Positions 1 through 6,912 of a stretch of 46,580 bases of DNA are shown here, in pieces (position 1 is the first letter of the stretch; the number at the start of each line of letters is the position of its first letter). The position numbers were made by a program, and so were the translations under genes. Source of the DNA: an uncultured Acidobacteriota bacterium (GTDB taxonomy: Bacteria; Acidobacteriota; Terriglobia; Bryobacterales; Bryobacteraceae); the NCBI GenBank assembly GCA_902825945.1, contig CADECY010000013.1, positions 1 to 46,580 on the forward strand, in the 5' to 3' direction. Under the pieces are notes generated by a model. The model was given only the letters and a program-made list of their open reading frames with translations, made no database searches and was not told where the DNA came from.

Positions 1-65
1 CCCCACATTGGAAACCAATCCTCACTTCAGGCTCATTCCCGGATTGGAAAATGCTGCGGGGGGAT

Positions 66-102
66 GCCCGCCTTAATGTTAAGGCAGCCCTCCAAGGCGG
101 GC
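66..102. repeat. Overlapping inverted repeats 3' of the response regulator
   Basis: GCCCGCCTT (66-74) is perfectly complementary to AAGGCGGGC (94-102). The inner GCCTTAA (70-76) can instead pair with TTAAGGC (79-85), so the two hairpins exclude each other. The element lies about 30 bp past the stop of the minus-strand response regulator gene. It could be its transcription end, but there is no T-run on that strand. The rest of 1-130 shows no gene. Confidence 0.4.
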
Positions 103-130
103 GCAGCTCCGCCAGAAGCCCTCCCGGCCC

Positions 131-769
131 TCAGGGCTTCACCAGGTGGTTCCGGATCGCCCACCTGACCAGCGCGCCCGCCGAACTCGACCCCGTCTTC
201 TCCATGGCACGTGCGCGGTGAGTCTCCACCGTGCGGATACTCACCGCCATCCTTGCGGCGATCGCCTTGTTGGAGAGTCCCTCCGCGATCGCTCGGATCA
301 ATTCCTTCTCTCTCTCCGTCAAGCGTCCGGACGAATCCTGCGCGTGGCCGCCCCGGATCGCCGCATTCACCGTCCAGTCGATCCGTGAGGTGAAGTGGAA
401 TCGCCCCGCTGAAATGGTGCGAACCGCTTCGATCAACTCGCTTCCGGCCTCGGATTTGAAAACAATCCCGCGAATTCCAGCGTCGAGGCATTCCTGAATC
501 GCCAATGCATCCGAATGATGGGCTTGAATCAGTATCTTCGCCGTCGGCCATGATTTCATGATTCGCTTCGCGCATTCCACTCCATCGAGTTCCGGCATCG
601 ACATGCCTAGGATCGAAACATCGGGCCGAAGCGACAACGCCTGCTTGACTGCCTGAGGCCCGTCGGCGGCCTCCGATACAACCTTCCAGCCCGGCTGGTC
701 TTCGATGATCGCCCGGACTCCTCTCCTGACTATCTCATAGTTGCCGGCCACGGAGATTCGCAAATCCAT
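131..769 (-). CDS. NarL/FixJ-family response regulator with degenerate receiver (no phospho-acceptor Asp)
   Basis: Predicted cytoplasmic DNA-binding regulator of 212 residues. The start at 769 is set by AGGAGG at 780-775, five bases upstream; a longer in-frame extension to 814 is not needed. Residues 1-125 have the receiver fold, but the usual acidic pair after strand 1 reads V-A-G-N (7-10). The phospho-acceptor after strand 3 is Gly55 (ILGMSMPELDG) instead of Asp. The conserved Lys is kept (K105, FKS). Residues about 150-205 form an intact LuxR helix-turn-helix (LTEREKELI, then SIRTVETHRARAMEKTG). In this family loss of both Asp sites usually means control without phosphorylation, for example by dimerisation, ligand or amount of protein. 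It is divergent from a GAF-like/receiver gene across a 238-bp spacer with a dyad. The family call is firm; the target genes are unknown. Confidence 0.93.
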   Translation of the reverse strand: MDLRISVAGNYEIVRRGVRAIIEDQPGWKVVSEAADGPQAVKQALSLRPDVSILGMSMPELDGVECAKRIMKSWPTAKILIQAHHSDALAIQECLDAGIRGIVFKSEAGSELIEAVRTISAGRFHFTSRIDWTVNAAIRGGHAQDSSGRLTEREKELIRAIAEGLSNKAIAARMAVSIRTVETHRARAMEKTGSSSAGALVRWAIRNHLVKP

Positions 770-798
770 CGCAGCCTCCTGACCTATATTTGATGAAG

Positions 799-814
799 TT
801 GACAGCTTTGTCAA
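799..814. promoter_or_regulatory. Dyad TTGACA-N4-TGTCAA in the divergent regulator spacer
   Basis: The perfect inverted repeat TTGACA (799-804) and TGTCAA (809-814) lies between the two divergent regulator genes. Each arm reads as a -35 hexamer on its own strand, but no good -10 box follows at 16-18 bp on either strand. An operator for a dimeric regulator, possibly the neighbouring LuxR-type protein, is therefore an equally good reading. Nothing else distinct was seen in 770-1007. Confidence 0.4.
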
Positions 815-1007
815 TATCAGTAAACGCTACTCAGGCTCATTTCGTCAGTAGTTTCCGCAGCTCAGGCTGCGGTTTCTGTCGATTCGCGGGAAGATGCCGC
901 CGGTATAGCTTCGTATAGATGGAATCCCGGCGACCGGAACGGCCCACTGCACGCCTGAGCGATGATACGGCGGCTCTCGATCGGGTCGGCAGGCGGGCGC
1001 CCACCCG

Positions 1008-1838
1008 GTGAACCTCGGCGAGACGCAAGGCGCTTCTTTGCTGAATTGGGTGGTTCAGTTGGCCGCACTCGTTACGGACGCACCAACGGCTGTCTTGATG
1101 GTGGAAGAGCAGGCCGGTCCGTCGCCGGCCGCTTTCTTCGGAGCGCAGCGGATTCAGGTTCAAGGGTGGCTCACCGTTTGTGAAGAGTGGATCGTCATCC
1201 CGGACGTCCGGAAACTCCCTGACGGGCATCCGATGCGGAAGAGCCCACTACCGGCTGCTTTTGCCGCATGTGCACCGGTTTGCCACCCCTCGGAAGGTAT
1301 TACTGCGTCCCTGTGGGTTTTCTCCCCATACCCTCGGCCGCAAGGTTTGTCCGCCAAAGAAAAGTCGTGCCTGGAAATTCTCACTAAGGCGGCTTTCGAA
1401 CCCCTACTGGCGTTCTACGCCGGAGGCCTCGACTTCGTCCAGCCCTCCACAAACCCCGTCTTCGTCCTGGTCGCCGATGACGAGCCTGCGTTCCGCCGCA
1501 CAGTCAAGCTCGAACTCGCCGCGCCGGCCTTTGTCGTGTCCGAGGCCCAAAGCGGCCGTCAGGTCCTCCGGCTGGTTGCCGAGAGCCAGCCGGACGTTCT
1601 ATTCATCGATTTGGCCATGCCCGACGGAGAGGGAATCGAGACCATTCGAACGCTCCGGGACGATGGCTACAGCGGCATCATTGTCGCGGTCTCCGGCGCT
1701 TTCCCGTCGCCCTTGCTGCGCGTTGCCGAGCACCTCGGTGCAAACGCCTGCCTGGAAAAGCCACTTCCCAAAGGCTCGCTCTCCGCATTGGCCGGTGAAT
1801 TGCTAGTCACTCAGTGGGGAAAAGCAGCCGGCTATTGA
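1008..1838 (+). CDS. GAF-like sensor fused to a C-terminal receiver domain
   Basis: Protein of 276 residues starting at GTG 1008, the only plausible start after an in-frame stop at 963; no clear Shine-Dalgarno. Residues about 10-140 resemble a small GAF-type sensory domain, although the match is weak. Residues 151-268 are a complete receiver: acidic pair D157-D158 (VADDEP), phospho-acceptor D201 (LFIDLAMPDGEG), Ser229 in the Thr/Ser position and K251 (CLEKP). There is no output domain and no histidine kinase next to it, so it probably acts as a phosphorylatable relay or protein-binding switch. It is divergent from a response regulator that lacks its phospho-acceptor, so the pair splits the roles: one can be phosphorylated, the other binds DNA. 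A functional link is inference. Its stop lies 4 bp from the stop of the convergent dehydrogenase gene. Confidence 0.85.
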   Translation: MNLGETQGASLLNWVVQLAALVTDAPTAVLMVEEQAGPSPAAFFGAQRIQVQGWLTVCEEWIVIPDVRKLPDGHPMRKSPLPAAFAACAPVCHPSEGITASLWVFSPYPRPQGLSAKEKSCLEILTKAAFEPLLAFYAGGLDFVQPSTNPVFVLVADDEPAFRRTVKLELAAPAFVVSEAQSGRQVLRLVAESQPDVLFIDLAMPDGEGIETIRTLRDDGYSGIIVAVSGAFPSPLLRVAEHLGANACLEKPLPKGSLSALAGELLVTQWGKAAGY

Positions 1839-1842
1839 CTCC

Positions 1843-3414
1843 CTATTCGAACAATCCGAACGTCACCACGTTCGACCCGTTGACGATCGTCACCATCTGC
1901 TTTCCATCCACCGTGTACGAAATGGGCTGCGACGAAATCGCCTGCCCCGTGTTGAATGACCACAACGCTTTCCCGGTCCGCGCTTCCAGCGCTGTCAGGA
2001 ATCCCTGATCGTCGCCCGCGAAGATCAGCCCGCCTGCTGTCGAAAGCAGCCCCGCCGCGTACCGCCGCGAGTTCACCTGCTTGTACTCCCACATCATCTT
2101 GCCCGTCGTCAGATCGAGTGCCCGCACGTACATCTGCCACGGCTCTTCCGGACTCTCGATATACCCCGTCCCCATGTACGGATTTCCGCCGGGCCGGAAC
2201 GTATCGCGCGACTTCGTATTGATACCGCAGCCCTCCTGCGCCACGAGATAAAACCAGTTGGTATCGGGATTGTAGGCGGGCGACATCCAGTTCGTCGCGC
2301 CTGAAGTCGCCGGACAAGTCTTCGTCCCCTTCAGACTCGGGATCACTCCCTCCACGCGAATCGGCCGGCCCTTCGCCGTCAAGCCCGAAGCCCAGTTCAG
2401 CTCCTTGATGAACGGAGTCCCGTGCAGAAACTCGCCCGTGGCGCGGTCGAGCACGTAATAGAATCCGTTGCGATTCCCTTGGACGAGCAGCTTCCGCTTC
2501 TGCCCCTTGTAGGGAGCGTCCACCAGGATCGGAACTTCCACCGAATCCCAATCATGCACGTCCCATGGCGTGTTCTGGAAATACCATTTCATCTTGCCCG
2601 TGTTTGCGTCCAGCGCCACGATCGATTCGGTATAGAGGTTGTCGCCCTTCCGTACGTCGCCGTCGAAGTCCGGTGCCGGATTTCCGGTGCCCCAATAAAG
2701 CAGGTTCAATTCCGGATCGTAGGATCCCGTCAGCCATGTTCCGCCACCGCCCGTCTTCCACGAATCGCCCGCCCATGATTCGTTACCCGGCTCACCGGGA
2801 CGCGGAATCGCATGCCAGCGCCACAGCCGCTCGCCGGTATTGGCGTCATAAGCATCCAGGAATCCGTTCAGCCCGTGATCGCTCGGCGCGATGCCCATGA
2901 TCACTTTGTCCTTGATCACCATCGGCGCCGCTGGCGACCAGTAGCCTTCTTTCGCCTCGGCGATCTTCGTCTCCCACAGCATGCTGCCGTTGCGAGCGTC
3001 GAGCGCCACCAGGTGCGCATCCGGAGTCCCGATGTAGACTTTGTTCTGATACACCGCGACGCCACGATTCGGACCTTTCTGCAGCGCGGGCTGCCGCATG
3101 TACCGCCAGACCTCGCGGCCCGTCCGCGCGTCGAGCGCGTACACTTCGTTCGGATTGGTAACGTACATCAGGCCGTCCACCACGATCGGCACGGCTTGCA
3201 ACCGGCTGGCTCCCACCACGTGATACATCCACTTCGGCGTCAGCTTCTTGACGTTCGCCGTGGTCACCTGCTTCAGCAGGGAATGCCGCTGCGAATGATA
3301 CTGTCCGTTGTAGTGGAGCCAGTTCTTGGGATCCGCGTTCAGCAGGTCCTGGTAGGACACCTGCGCCAGCGCCGCGCCAGCGGCCATCATCGAAATCAGA
3401 ATGCTCTTCGTCAT
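1843..3414 (-). CDS. PQQ-dependent alcohol dehydrogenase-like beta-propeller protein, exported
   Basis: Predicted periplasmic quinoprotein of 523 residues with a signal peptide (MTKSILISMMAAGAALAQ). It shows the repeated W-motif blades of an eight-bladed propeller, such as ALDARTGREVW near 94-103 and ALDANTGKMKW near 268-277. The family signature PWDVHDWDSVEVP (283-295) and the stretch from C367 through NWMSPAYNP (375-383) match methanol/ethanol-type PQQ dehydrogenases; length is slightly below the usual 560-600. The start at 3414 lies 2 bp after the stop of the cytochrome gene, which fits translational coupling; the open frame runs on upstream to 3798 only because it overlaps that gene. The likely reaction is oxidation of an alcohol or sugar in the periplasm, with electrons passed to the co-transcribed cytochrome. 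The substrate cannot be read from the sequence. Confidence 0.9.
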   Translation of the reverse strand: MTKSILISMMAAGAALAQVSYQDLLNADPKNWLHYNGQYHSQRHSLLKQVTTANVKKLTPKWMYHVVGASRLQAVPIVVDGLMYVTNPNEVYALDARTGREVWRYMRQPALQKGPNRGVAVYQNKVYIGTPDAHLVALDARNGSMLWETKIAEAKEGYWSPAAPMVIKDKVIMGIAPSDHGLNGFLDAYDANTGERLWRWHAIPRPGEPGNESWAGDSWKTGGGGTWLTGSYDPELNLLYWGTGNPAPDFDGDVRKGDNLYTESIVALDANTGKMKWYFQNTPWDVHDWDSVEVPILVDAPYKGQKRKLLVQGNRNGFYYVLDRATGEFLHGTPFIKELNWASGLTAKGRPIRVEGVIPSLKGTKTCPATSGATNWMSPAYNPDTNWFYLVAQEGCGINTKSRDTFRPGGNPYMGTGYIESPEEPWQMYVRALDLTTGKMMWEYKQVNSRRYAAGLLSTAGGLIFAGDDQGFLTALEARTGKALWSFNTGQAISSQPISYTVDGKQMVTIVNGSNVVTFGLFE

Positions 3415-3416
3415 CG

Positions 3417-4892
3417 TTATCTCCGGCTCCGCGCCAGGCGGCTCAAATAGGCGAGCAGGTCTTGGTACTCGGCGGCGCTCAACATCTTGTCCACGCCCGT
3501 GGGCATCATCGACTTCGTCTCGAGCTTCATCTCTTTGATCTGGTCTGCGGTGATCAGGTGGAGCTTGTCGTCGGTCCCGATGACTTGATACGAAGTGTTG
3601 TGCTGATTCTTGAGCAACCCGTGGATTTTCTGGCCGGTCACCGTGGTCACGCGCACCGGCTGGAATCCGCGCGGCGGAACCGGCTTGCCCGTGGTGAGCG
3701 TCTCCTTGATCGAGGCGAGGCTTCGCTCGGCCCCGATGCTCGAAAGGTCGGGCCCGAGAATTCCCCCGCGCCCCGCCACCATGTGGCACTTCGAGCAATT
3801 GCCCTTCGACTCGAACACACGCTGCCCGCGCTCGGCGTCGCCCGGCACGTCCACGTCAACGGCCGTCGCGCGCAGGCTGTGAATGTAGGCGATCATCTTC
3901 CGGATGTCGGCTTCGGGCAACGGTGACCCCGGCATGCCGGTGCCTTTGATCCCGTTCTTGATCGCATCGAACAGCTCATCGCTCGTCGACCGCAGATAGC
4001 GCCGCTGCGCGCCGAGCGCCGGCGCACGGTCACCCGCATCGCCGTTCAGTCCGTGGCACATCGTGCACGAACGGTTGTAGATCTCGCCGCCCGCTTTCGC
4101 CTCCGCCACATCGAACCGGATCCTCCTAGGACCGCCACGCCGCGAGCCCGCATTCGGTCTTCCTCCCGCGGCCTGCTGCGAAAAGTAGACGCGCCCGAAA
4201 GCATCCGGCGAATGGAACCCTTGCAGCGGAGGTGAAATCGGTGACCAGCTGCTCAACTGCCGGTTGGTCTTCCCGCCGATCCGGTTCACGTTCAGCCGCC
4301 ACTCATCGCCATCCTGCGGAGGCATATGCGCGGCATCGCGCACGAAGTTCCGCAACGGGACCCGAATCTCGACAATCCAGTGGTCGTCGGCCGGATCCTC
4401 GTCCTTCTTCTCGGCGCCCTGATAGGTCGCGCGGTACTCCACTCCTTCCGGTTCCCACGTCGCTCCGAGCGTGTACCAGTCGCTCCGGTTGCGATTCAAA
4501 GCCGTGCCGATCGCGTTGATCTCCCACGTATAGTAGTTCTTCACCTTCGCCGGGTTCGGCGCAATGAAAATCTCGACGCAATCATCCTTCGACACCGGGC
4601 CGTGCCTCTTCTTCTCGTACGCCGAGATGTGCTTGTCGCGAACATACCAGGAGACGTAGAGGTTGTCGTCATCCCACAACATCTTCGCGACCGTCTGTTC
4701 CTTGTCCCCGCTCTGAAACCAGTTGAAGACGAAGTCGCCCATCGGCTTGGCGTCGCGCCACGCCGGCTCATCGAGTTGTGCGTCGATCGTGATGGGCGAC
4801 GAGGCCCGCTCGATCGTATATTCTTTCAGCGGCTGCGCGAACCCGCCGGCCGCGAACAAGAGGATTGCAAAAATGGAACCGTACTTCCGCAT
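3417..4892 (-). CDS. CBM9-like domain fused to two cytochrome c domains, exported
   Basis: Protein of 491 residues with a signal peptide (residues 1-19, ending GGFAQ). Residues about 25-238 resemble the carbohydrate-binding family 9/DOMON-like sandwich: ITIDAQLDEPAW, then LYVSWYVRDKH and VEIFIAP. Two haem c sites follow: CTMCH at 276-280, with M320 a possible distal ligand, and CSKCH at 366-370. The second haem domain resembles the haem-binding domains common in Planctomycetes and Acidobacteria (GLLKNQHNTSYQVIGTDD near 425-442). It is first in a two-gene unit with the PQQ propeller protein 2 bp downstream. Established for the families: haem c carries electrons, and CBM9-like domains bind sugars or haem. 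Inferred: this is the electron acceptor of the dehydrogenase, perhaps anchoring it to a polysaccharide. Confidence 0.9.
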   Translation of the reverse strand: MRKYGSIFAILLFAAGGFAQPLKEYTIERASSPITIDAQLDEPAWRDAKPMGDFVFNWFQSGDKEQTVAKMLWDDDNLYVSWYVRDKHISAYEKKRHGPVSKDDCVEIFIAPNPAKVKNYYTWEINAIGTALNRNRSDWYTLGATWEPEGVEYRATYQGAEKKDEDPADDHWIVEIRVPLRNFVRDAAHMPPQDGDEWRLNVNRIGGKTNRQLSSWSPISPPLQGFHSPDAFGRVYFSQQAAGGRPNAGSRRGGPRRIRFDVAEAKAGGEIYNRSCTMCHGLNGDAGDRAPALGAQRRYLRSTSDELFDAIKNGIKGTGMPGSPLPEADIRKMIAYIHSLRATAVDVDVPGDAERGQRVFESKGNCSKCHMVAGRGGILGPDLSSIGAERSLASIKETLTTGKPVPPRGFQPVRVTTVTGQKIHGLLKNQHNTSYQVIGTDDKLHLITADQIKEMKLETKSMMPTGVDKMLSAAEYQDLLAYLSRLARSRR

Positions 4893-4901
4893 CGCCCCTC
4901 A

Positions 4902-4910
4902 TGATATAAC
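4902..4910 (+). promoter_or_regulatory. Extended -10 promoter TGATATAAC of the RidA-like gene
   Basis: TG at 4902-4903 and TATAAC at 4905-4910 form an extended -10 ending 9 bp before the ATG at 4920. A GGAGG at 4914-4918 leaves only one base before the ATG, too close for a normal Shine-Dalgarno. A leaderless or near-leaderless transcript fits best. No convincing -35 box. Confidence 0.45.
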
Positions 4911-4919
4911 GGCGGAGGT

Positions 4920-5378
4920 ATGAAGCAAACGAAAAACGCATCTCGCCGCGCCATGTTCACCGCCGCCGCCTTCGGACTCGCTGTTCCCGCCGCCGCTCAG
5001 GCACAAGGGGCCGGCTCCTGGACTCCCAAGAAAGCCTCGGCCAACGGACCCGTCCGCTCCGGCCACCTGCTGTTCATCGGCGGCATCGGAGGCTGGTACC
5101 CCGACCGCCGCAAGGAAGCGGGCGACGTGAAGGTCCAGACTCGCAGTTGCCTCGAATCGATGAAGGCCGCGCTCGAGAAAGCCGGATCGAACATGGACAA
5201 TGTCCTCAAGGTCACCGTCTCGCTCGTCGACCCGGAGAACAACTGGGAAGGCATGAATCAGGTCTACGACGAGTTCTTCACCGCCAAGGTGAAACCCGCG
5301 CGGTCCTACTGGGGCGCCACGGGCTTCCGCCGGAAGGGACAGTTGTTGCAGATCGACTGTATCGCCTACGTGGATTGA
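4920..5378 (+). CDS. RidA-family (YjgF/YER057c/UK114) protein with export signal
   Basis: Protein of 152 residues. The N-terminus (SRRAMFTAAAFGLAVPAAAQAQ, here in two parts SRRAMFTAAAFG and LAVPAAAQAQ) looks like a Tat-type or Sec signal peptide, unusual because classical RidA is cytoplasmic. The rest covers the RidA fold: LLFIGGIGGW near 50-59, QTRSCLESMKAALEKAGS near 72-90, VLKVTVSL, VYDEFF, and KPARSYWGATGF, holding the Arg that binds the carboxylate of imine substrates in active RidA. The terminal LLQIDCIAYVD has Asp where many RidA proteins have a catalytic Glu. Canonical RidA hydrolyses enamine/imine intermediates; activity and substrate here are uncertain, and a periplasmic role is inference. 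It is divergent from the cytochrome gene 27 bp away. A 36-bp near copy of its 3' end lies at 6193-6228. Confidence 0.88.
   Translation: MKQTKNASRRAMFTAAAFGLAVPAAAQAQGAGSWTPKKASANGPVRSGHLLFIGGIGGWYPDRRKEAGDVKVQTRSCLESMKAALEKAGSNMDNVLKVTVSLVDPENNWEGMNQVYDEFFTAKVKPARSYWGATGFRRKGQLLQIDCIAYVD
5340..5375 (+). repeat. 3' end of the RidA-like gene, repeated at 6193-6228 (copy 1)
   Basis: This 36-bp stretch, the last twelve sense codons of the RidA-like gene, matches 6193-6228 at 33 of 36 positions by eye, including a 17-bp exact run. The two copies are direct repeats 853 bp apart and bracket the minus-strand hypothetical gene at 5446-6072. Confidence 0.75.
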
Positions 5379-5445
5379 GGCGGGCCATCCCTCTCCATTC
5401 CCGCAACCCCGTTTACGCCCATCAACACTGGATGCGGCGCCGTGG

Positions 5446-6072
5446 CTACCTCACCGCCCACGAGAGTGACATCCATGAGCCATCCAAGAGTTCCCGGATC
5501 CGGACCCAATCGGCGTCCGTGACACCGCCCGCCTCCGCTTTGCGATCACGCAGAAGCATCGCCTCCGCCCGGAGCCGCGCGTGTTCCGCGAACGCGGTAG
5601 CCGGCATCTGATAGATCTCCGCTTGCAATTCCGCGAGCGCCCGCTCGAGCGAGCCGGCGGGTGCCGTCGCGCGTTCGCGATGCACGATCCACCATTCGAG
5701 TTCGAGCCGCGCGGCTTCCGGTACGTTGGCACCAGGCGCAAGGATCGCCGCGTAGTAGTCGCGCAGATCAGGCAGTGCTTTCTCGTAACCGGGGCGCGCG
5801 GTGCCCTCCTGGAATACGAACGCCGCCCGCGCCGCGCGAAACGCCGTCACGTGTGAGCGCAAGAACGGCTGCCCGTAATGTGATCGCAGCATCGAAGCGA
5901 GACGGAAGAACAGTGCCGCTTTTCGGCGGTCATAGTAGTCGTGCCACATCTCCATTTCGAGCCGGGCGACTTCGTTCGGATCAAAACGGCGGAGATCGCC
6001 CGAACCCGTACGGCTCAGCTCCAATCCGGCGATCACCGCCGCAACGATGAGAACCAGGACGACTCGCTTCAT
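5446..6072 (-). CDS. Hypothetical protein with N-terminal membrane anchor
   Basis: Protein of 208 residues. Residues 1-19 (KRVVLVLIVAAVIAGLEL) form one hydrophobic helix with a positive start, read as a signal anchor or uncleaved signal. The rest is helical and rich in Ala, Arg, Glu and aromatic residues: LEMEMWHDYYDRRKAALFFRLA near 38-59, then LRDYYAAILAPG and LELEWWIVHRER. No catalytic motif, Cys pair or repeat is visible. The paired Trp-Tyr segments suggest a conserved all-helical acidobacterial family, but I cannot assign a function. Its start has no clear Shine-Dalgarno. It sits between the RidA-like gene and a 36-bp copy of that gene's 3' end, so this gene may have been inserted or moved as a small unit. 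Confidence 0.7.
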   Translation of the reverse strand: MKRVVLVLIVAAVIAGLELSRTGSGDLRRFDPNEVARLEMEMWHDYYDRRKAALFFRLASMLRSHYGQPFLRSHVTAFRAARAAFVFQEGTARPGYEKALPDLRDYYAAILAPGANVPEAARLELEWWIVHRERATAPAGSLERALAELQAEIYQMPATAFAEHARLRAEAMLLRDRKAEAGGVTDADWVRIRELLDGSWMSLSWAVR

Positions 6073-6192
6073 GAAGGTCGATACGGAGATCGCGGGCAGT
6101 CGGATTCATCGACACACGACCGCTGCTTGCTCCGCGCAACAGGCCATCCCAGCTCGAGTTGACGATCTCGCTGCCGTTGCCGGTCACGAGGG

Positions 6193-6228
6193 CAGTCGTT
6201 GCCGATCGACTGTATCGCCTGCGTGGAT
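6193..6228 (+). repeat. Decayed copy of the RidA gene 3' end (copy 2)
   Basis: It matches 5340-5375 at 33 of 36 positions. In the corresponding frame it reads Q-S-L-P-I-D-C-I-A-C-V-D against Q-L-L-Q-I-D-C-I-A-Y-V-D in the intact gene, but the stop codon is lost and no upstream RidA coding sequence is recognisable. Two readings are possible: the tail of a lost tandem RidA paralogue, or a direct repeat left by insertion of the 5.4-6.1 kb segment at the gene end. Confidence 0.65.
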
Positions 6229-6261
6229 GATGGGCGCGCCGGGAAAGTGGCGGATTTCGGC

Positions 6262-6267
6262 TAGAAT
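6262..6267 (+). promoter_or_regulatory. -10 box TAGAAT before the broken DUF695-like gene
   Basis: TAGAAT ends 6 bp before the ATG at 6274, the same spacing as at the DUF3500 and APS kinase genes in this window. No convincing -35. Confidence 0.35.
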
Positions 6268-6273
6268 CGGGCG

Positions 6274-6716
6274 ATGAAGATCCTGCTGGCCTTGACTCTG
6301 GATACGAGGGCAGACACCGCAGCTTCGGATGGAAGGGCCCGGCGTGGATCATCCCGGATCACTGGTCGCTCAATCTGAGCACGGAAGAGGGGAAGACGAA
6401 GATCGTCCGGTTCAACAGCGGCCTGGGGCCAGTCGCTGGACAGGGGACATTTCGGAAGCAGGTCCGCATCGCGGTCCCGTTCACCCAGCCTGGCGATCAG
6501 GGCCTACCCACGCCGGAGGAAGATCGTGAGCTATCCGGATTGGAAGAGGAGATCCGGCGCCGGTTCACCGAGGGCAACGAGTCGATCTTCGCGGGCGTGA
6601 TCACGGGAGGCGGTGTGCGGGAGTTCGTTTTCTACTCGTCGAACGAGGCCGCCGCTGTGGTCAAGGCGGAAGCGCTCGTCCGCGAGATCCGGCCTCTGCT
6701 TTTCCGTGAGCAATGA
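6274..6716 (+). pseudogene. DUF695-like exported protein, disrupted by a frameshift or deletion near the N-terminus
   Basis: From the ATG at 6274 the frame reads MKILLALTLDT, a typical start of a signal peptide, then runs out of frame to a stop after about 35 codons. Shifted from about 6303, a second frame stays open without a start codon to the TGA at 6714-6716. It includes WIIPDHWSLNLSTEEG, IVRFNSGLGPVAGQGTF, RFTEGNESIFAGVITGG and VREFVFYSSNEAAAV. This pattern matches DUF695-type proteins (a conserved amphipathic alpha/beta family of unknown function). The simplest reading is an internal deletion of the signal-peptide region that also shifted the frame, leaving about 140 codons untranslated. 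A sequencing error cannot be excluded. The following 6717-6912 shows no supportable gene. Confidence 0.6.
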
Positions 6717-6912
6717 TCCAGAGTGGAAATCGTACAGGGCCTTCGGGGGCTCGTAGCGCCGGAACATGAGCGTGCCGGGCATGGGTGACTGTCGGCCGCT
6801 CTCGTCTCGATCAGAACCAGCGTCTGAAGTTGGCCAACCAAGCGTTCGAGGCCCGCGCGCTCGCCCCCGCCGCCTGGCAACGAGGGCGAGCGTCCGTCGT
6901 GCGCAACCTTAT

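Noticed and set aside
3415..3798. N-terminal extension of the PQQ-type protein by 128 residues
   Set aside because: It overlaps the cytochrome coding region in another frame; the signal peptide starts at 3414.
6717..6912. A short coding fragment (about 36 codons from a GTG, ending near 6917)
   Set aside because: No start signal, no recognisable family and too short to support; it may be decayed sequence.
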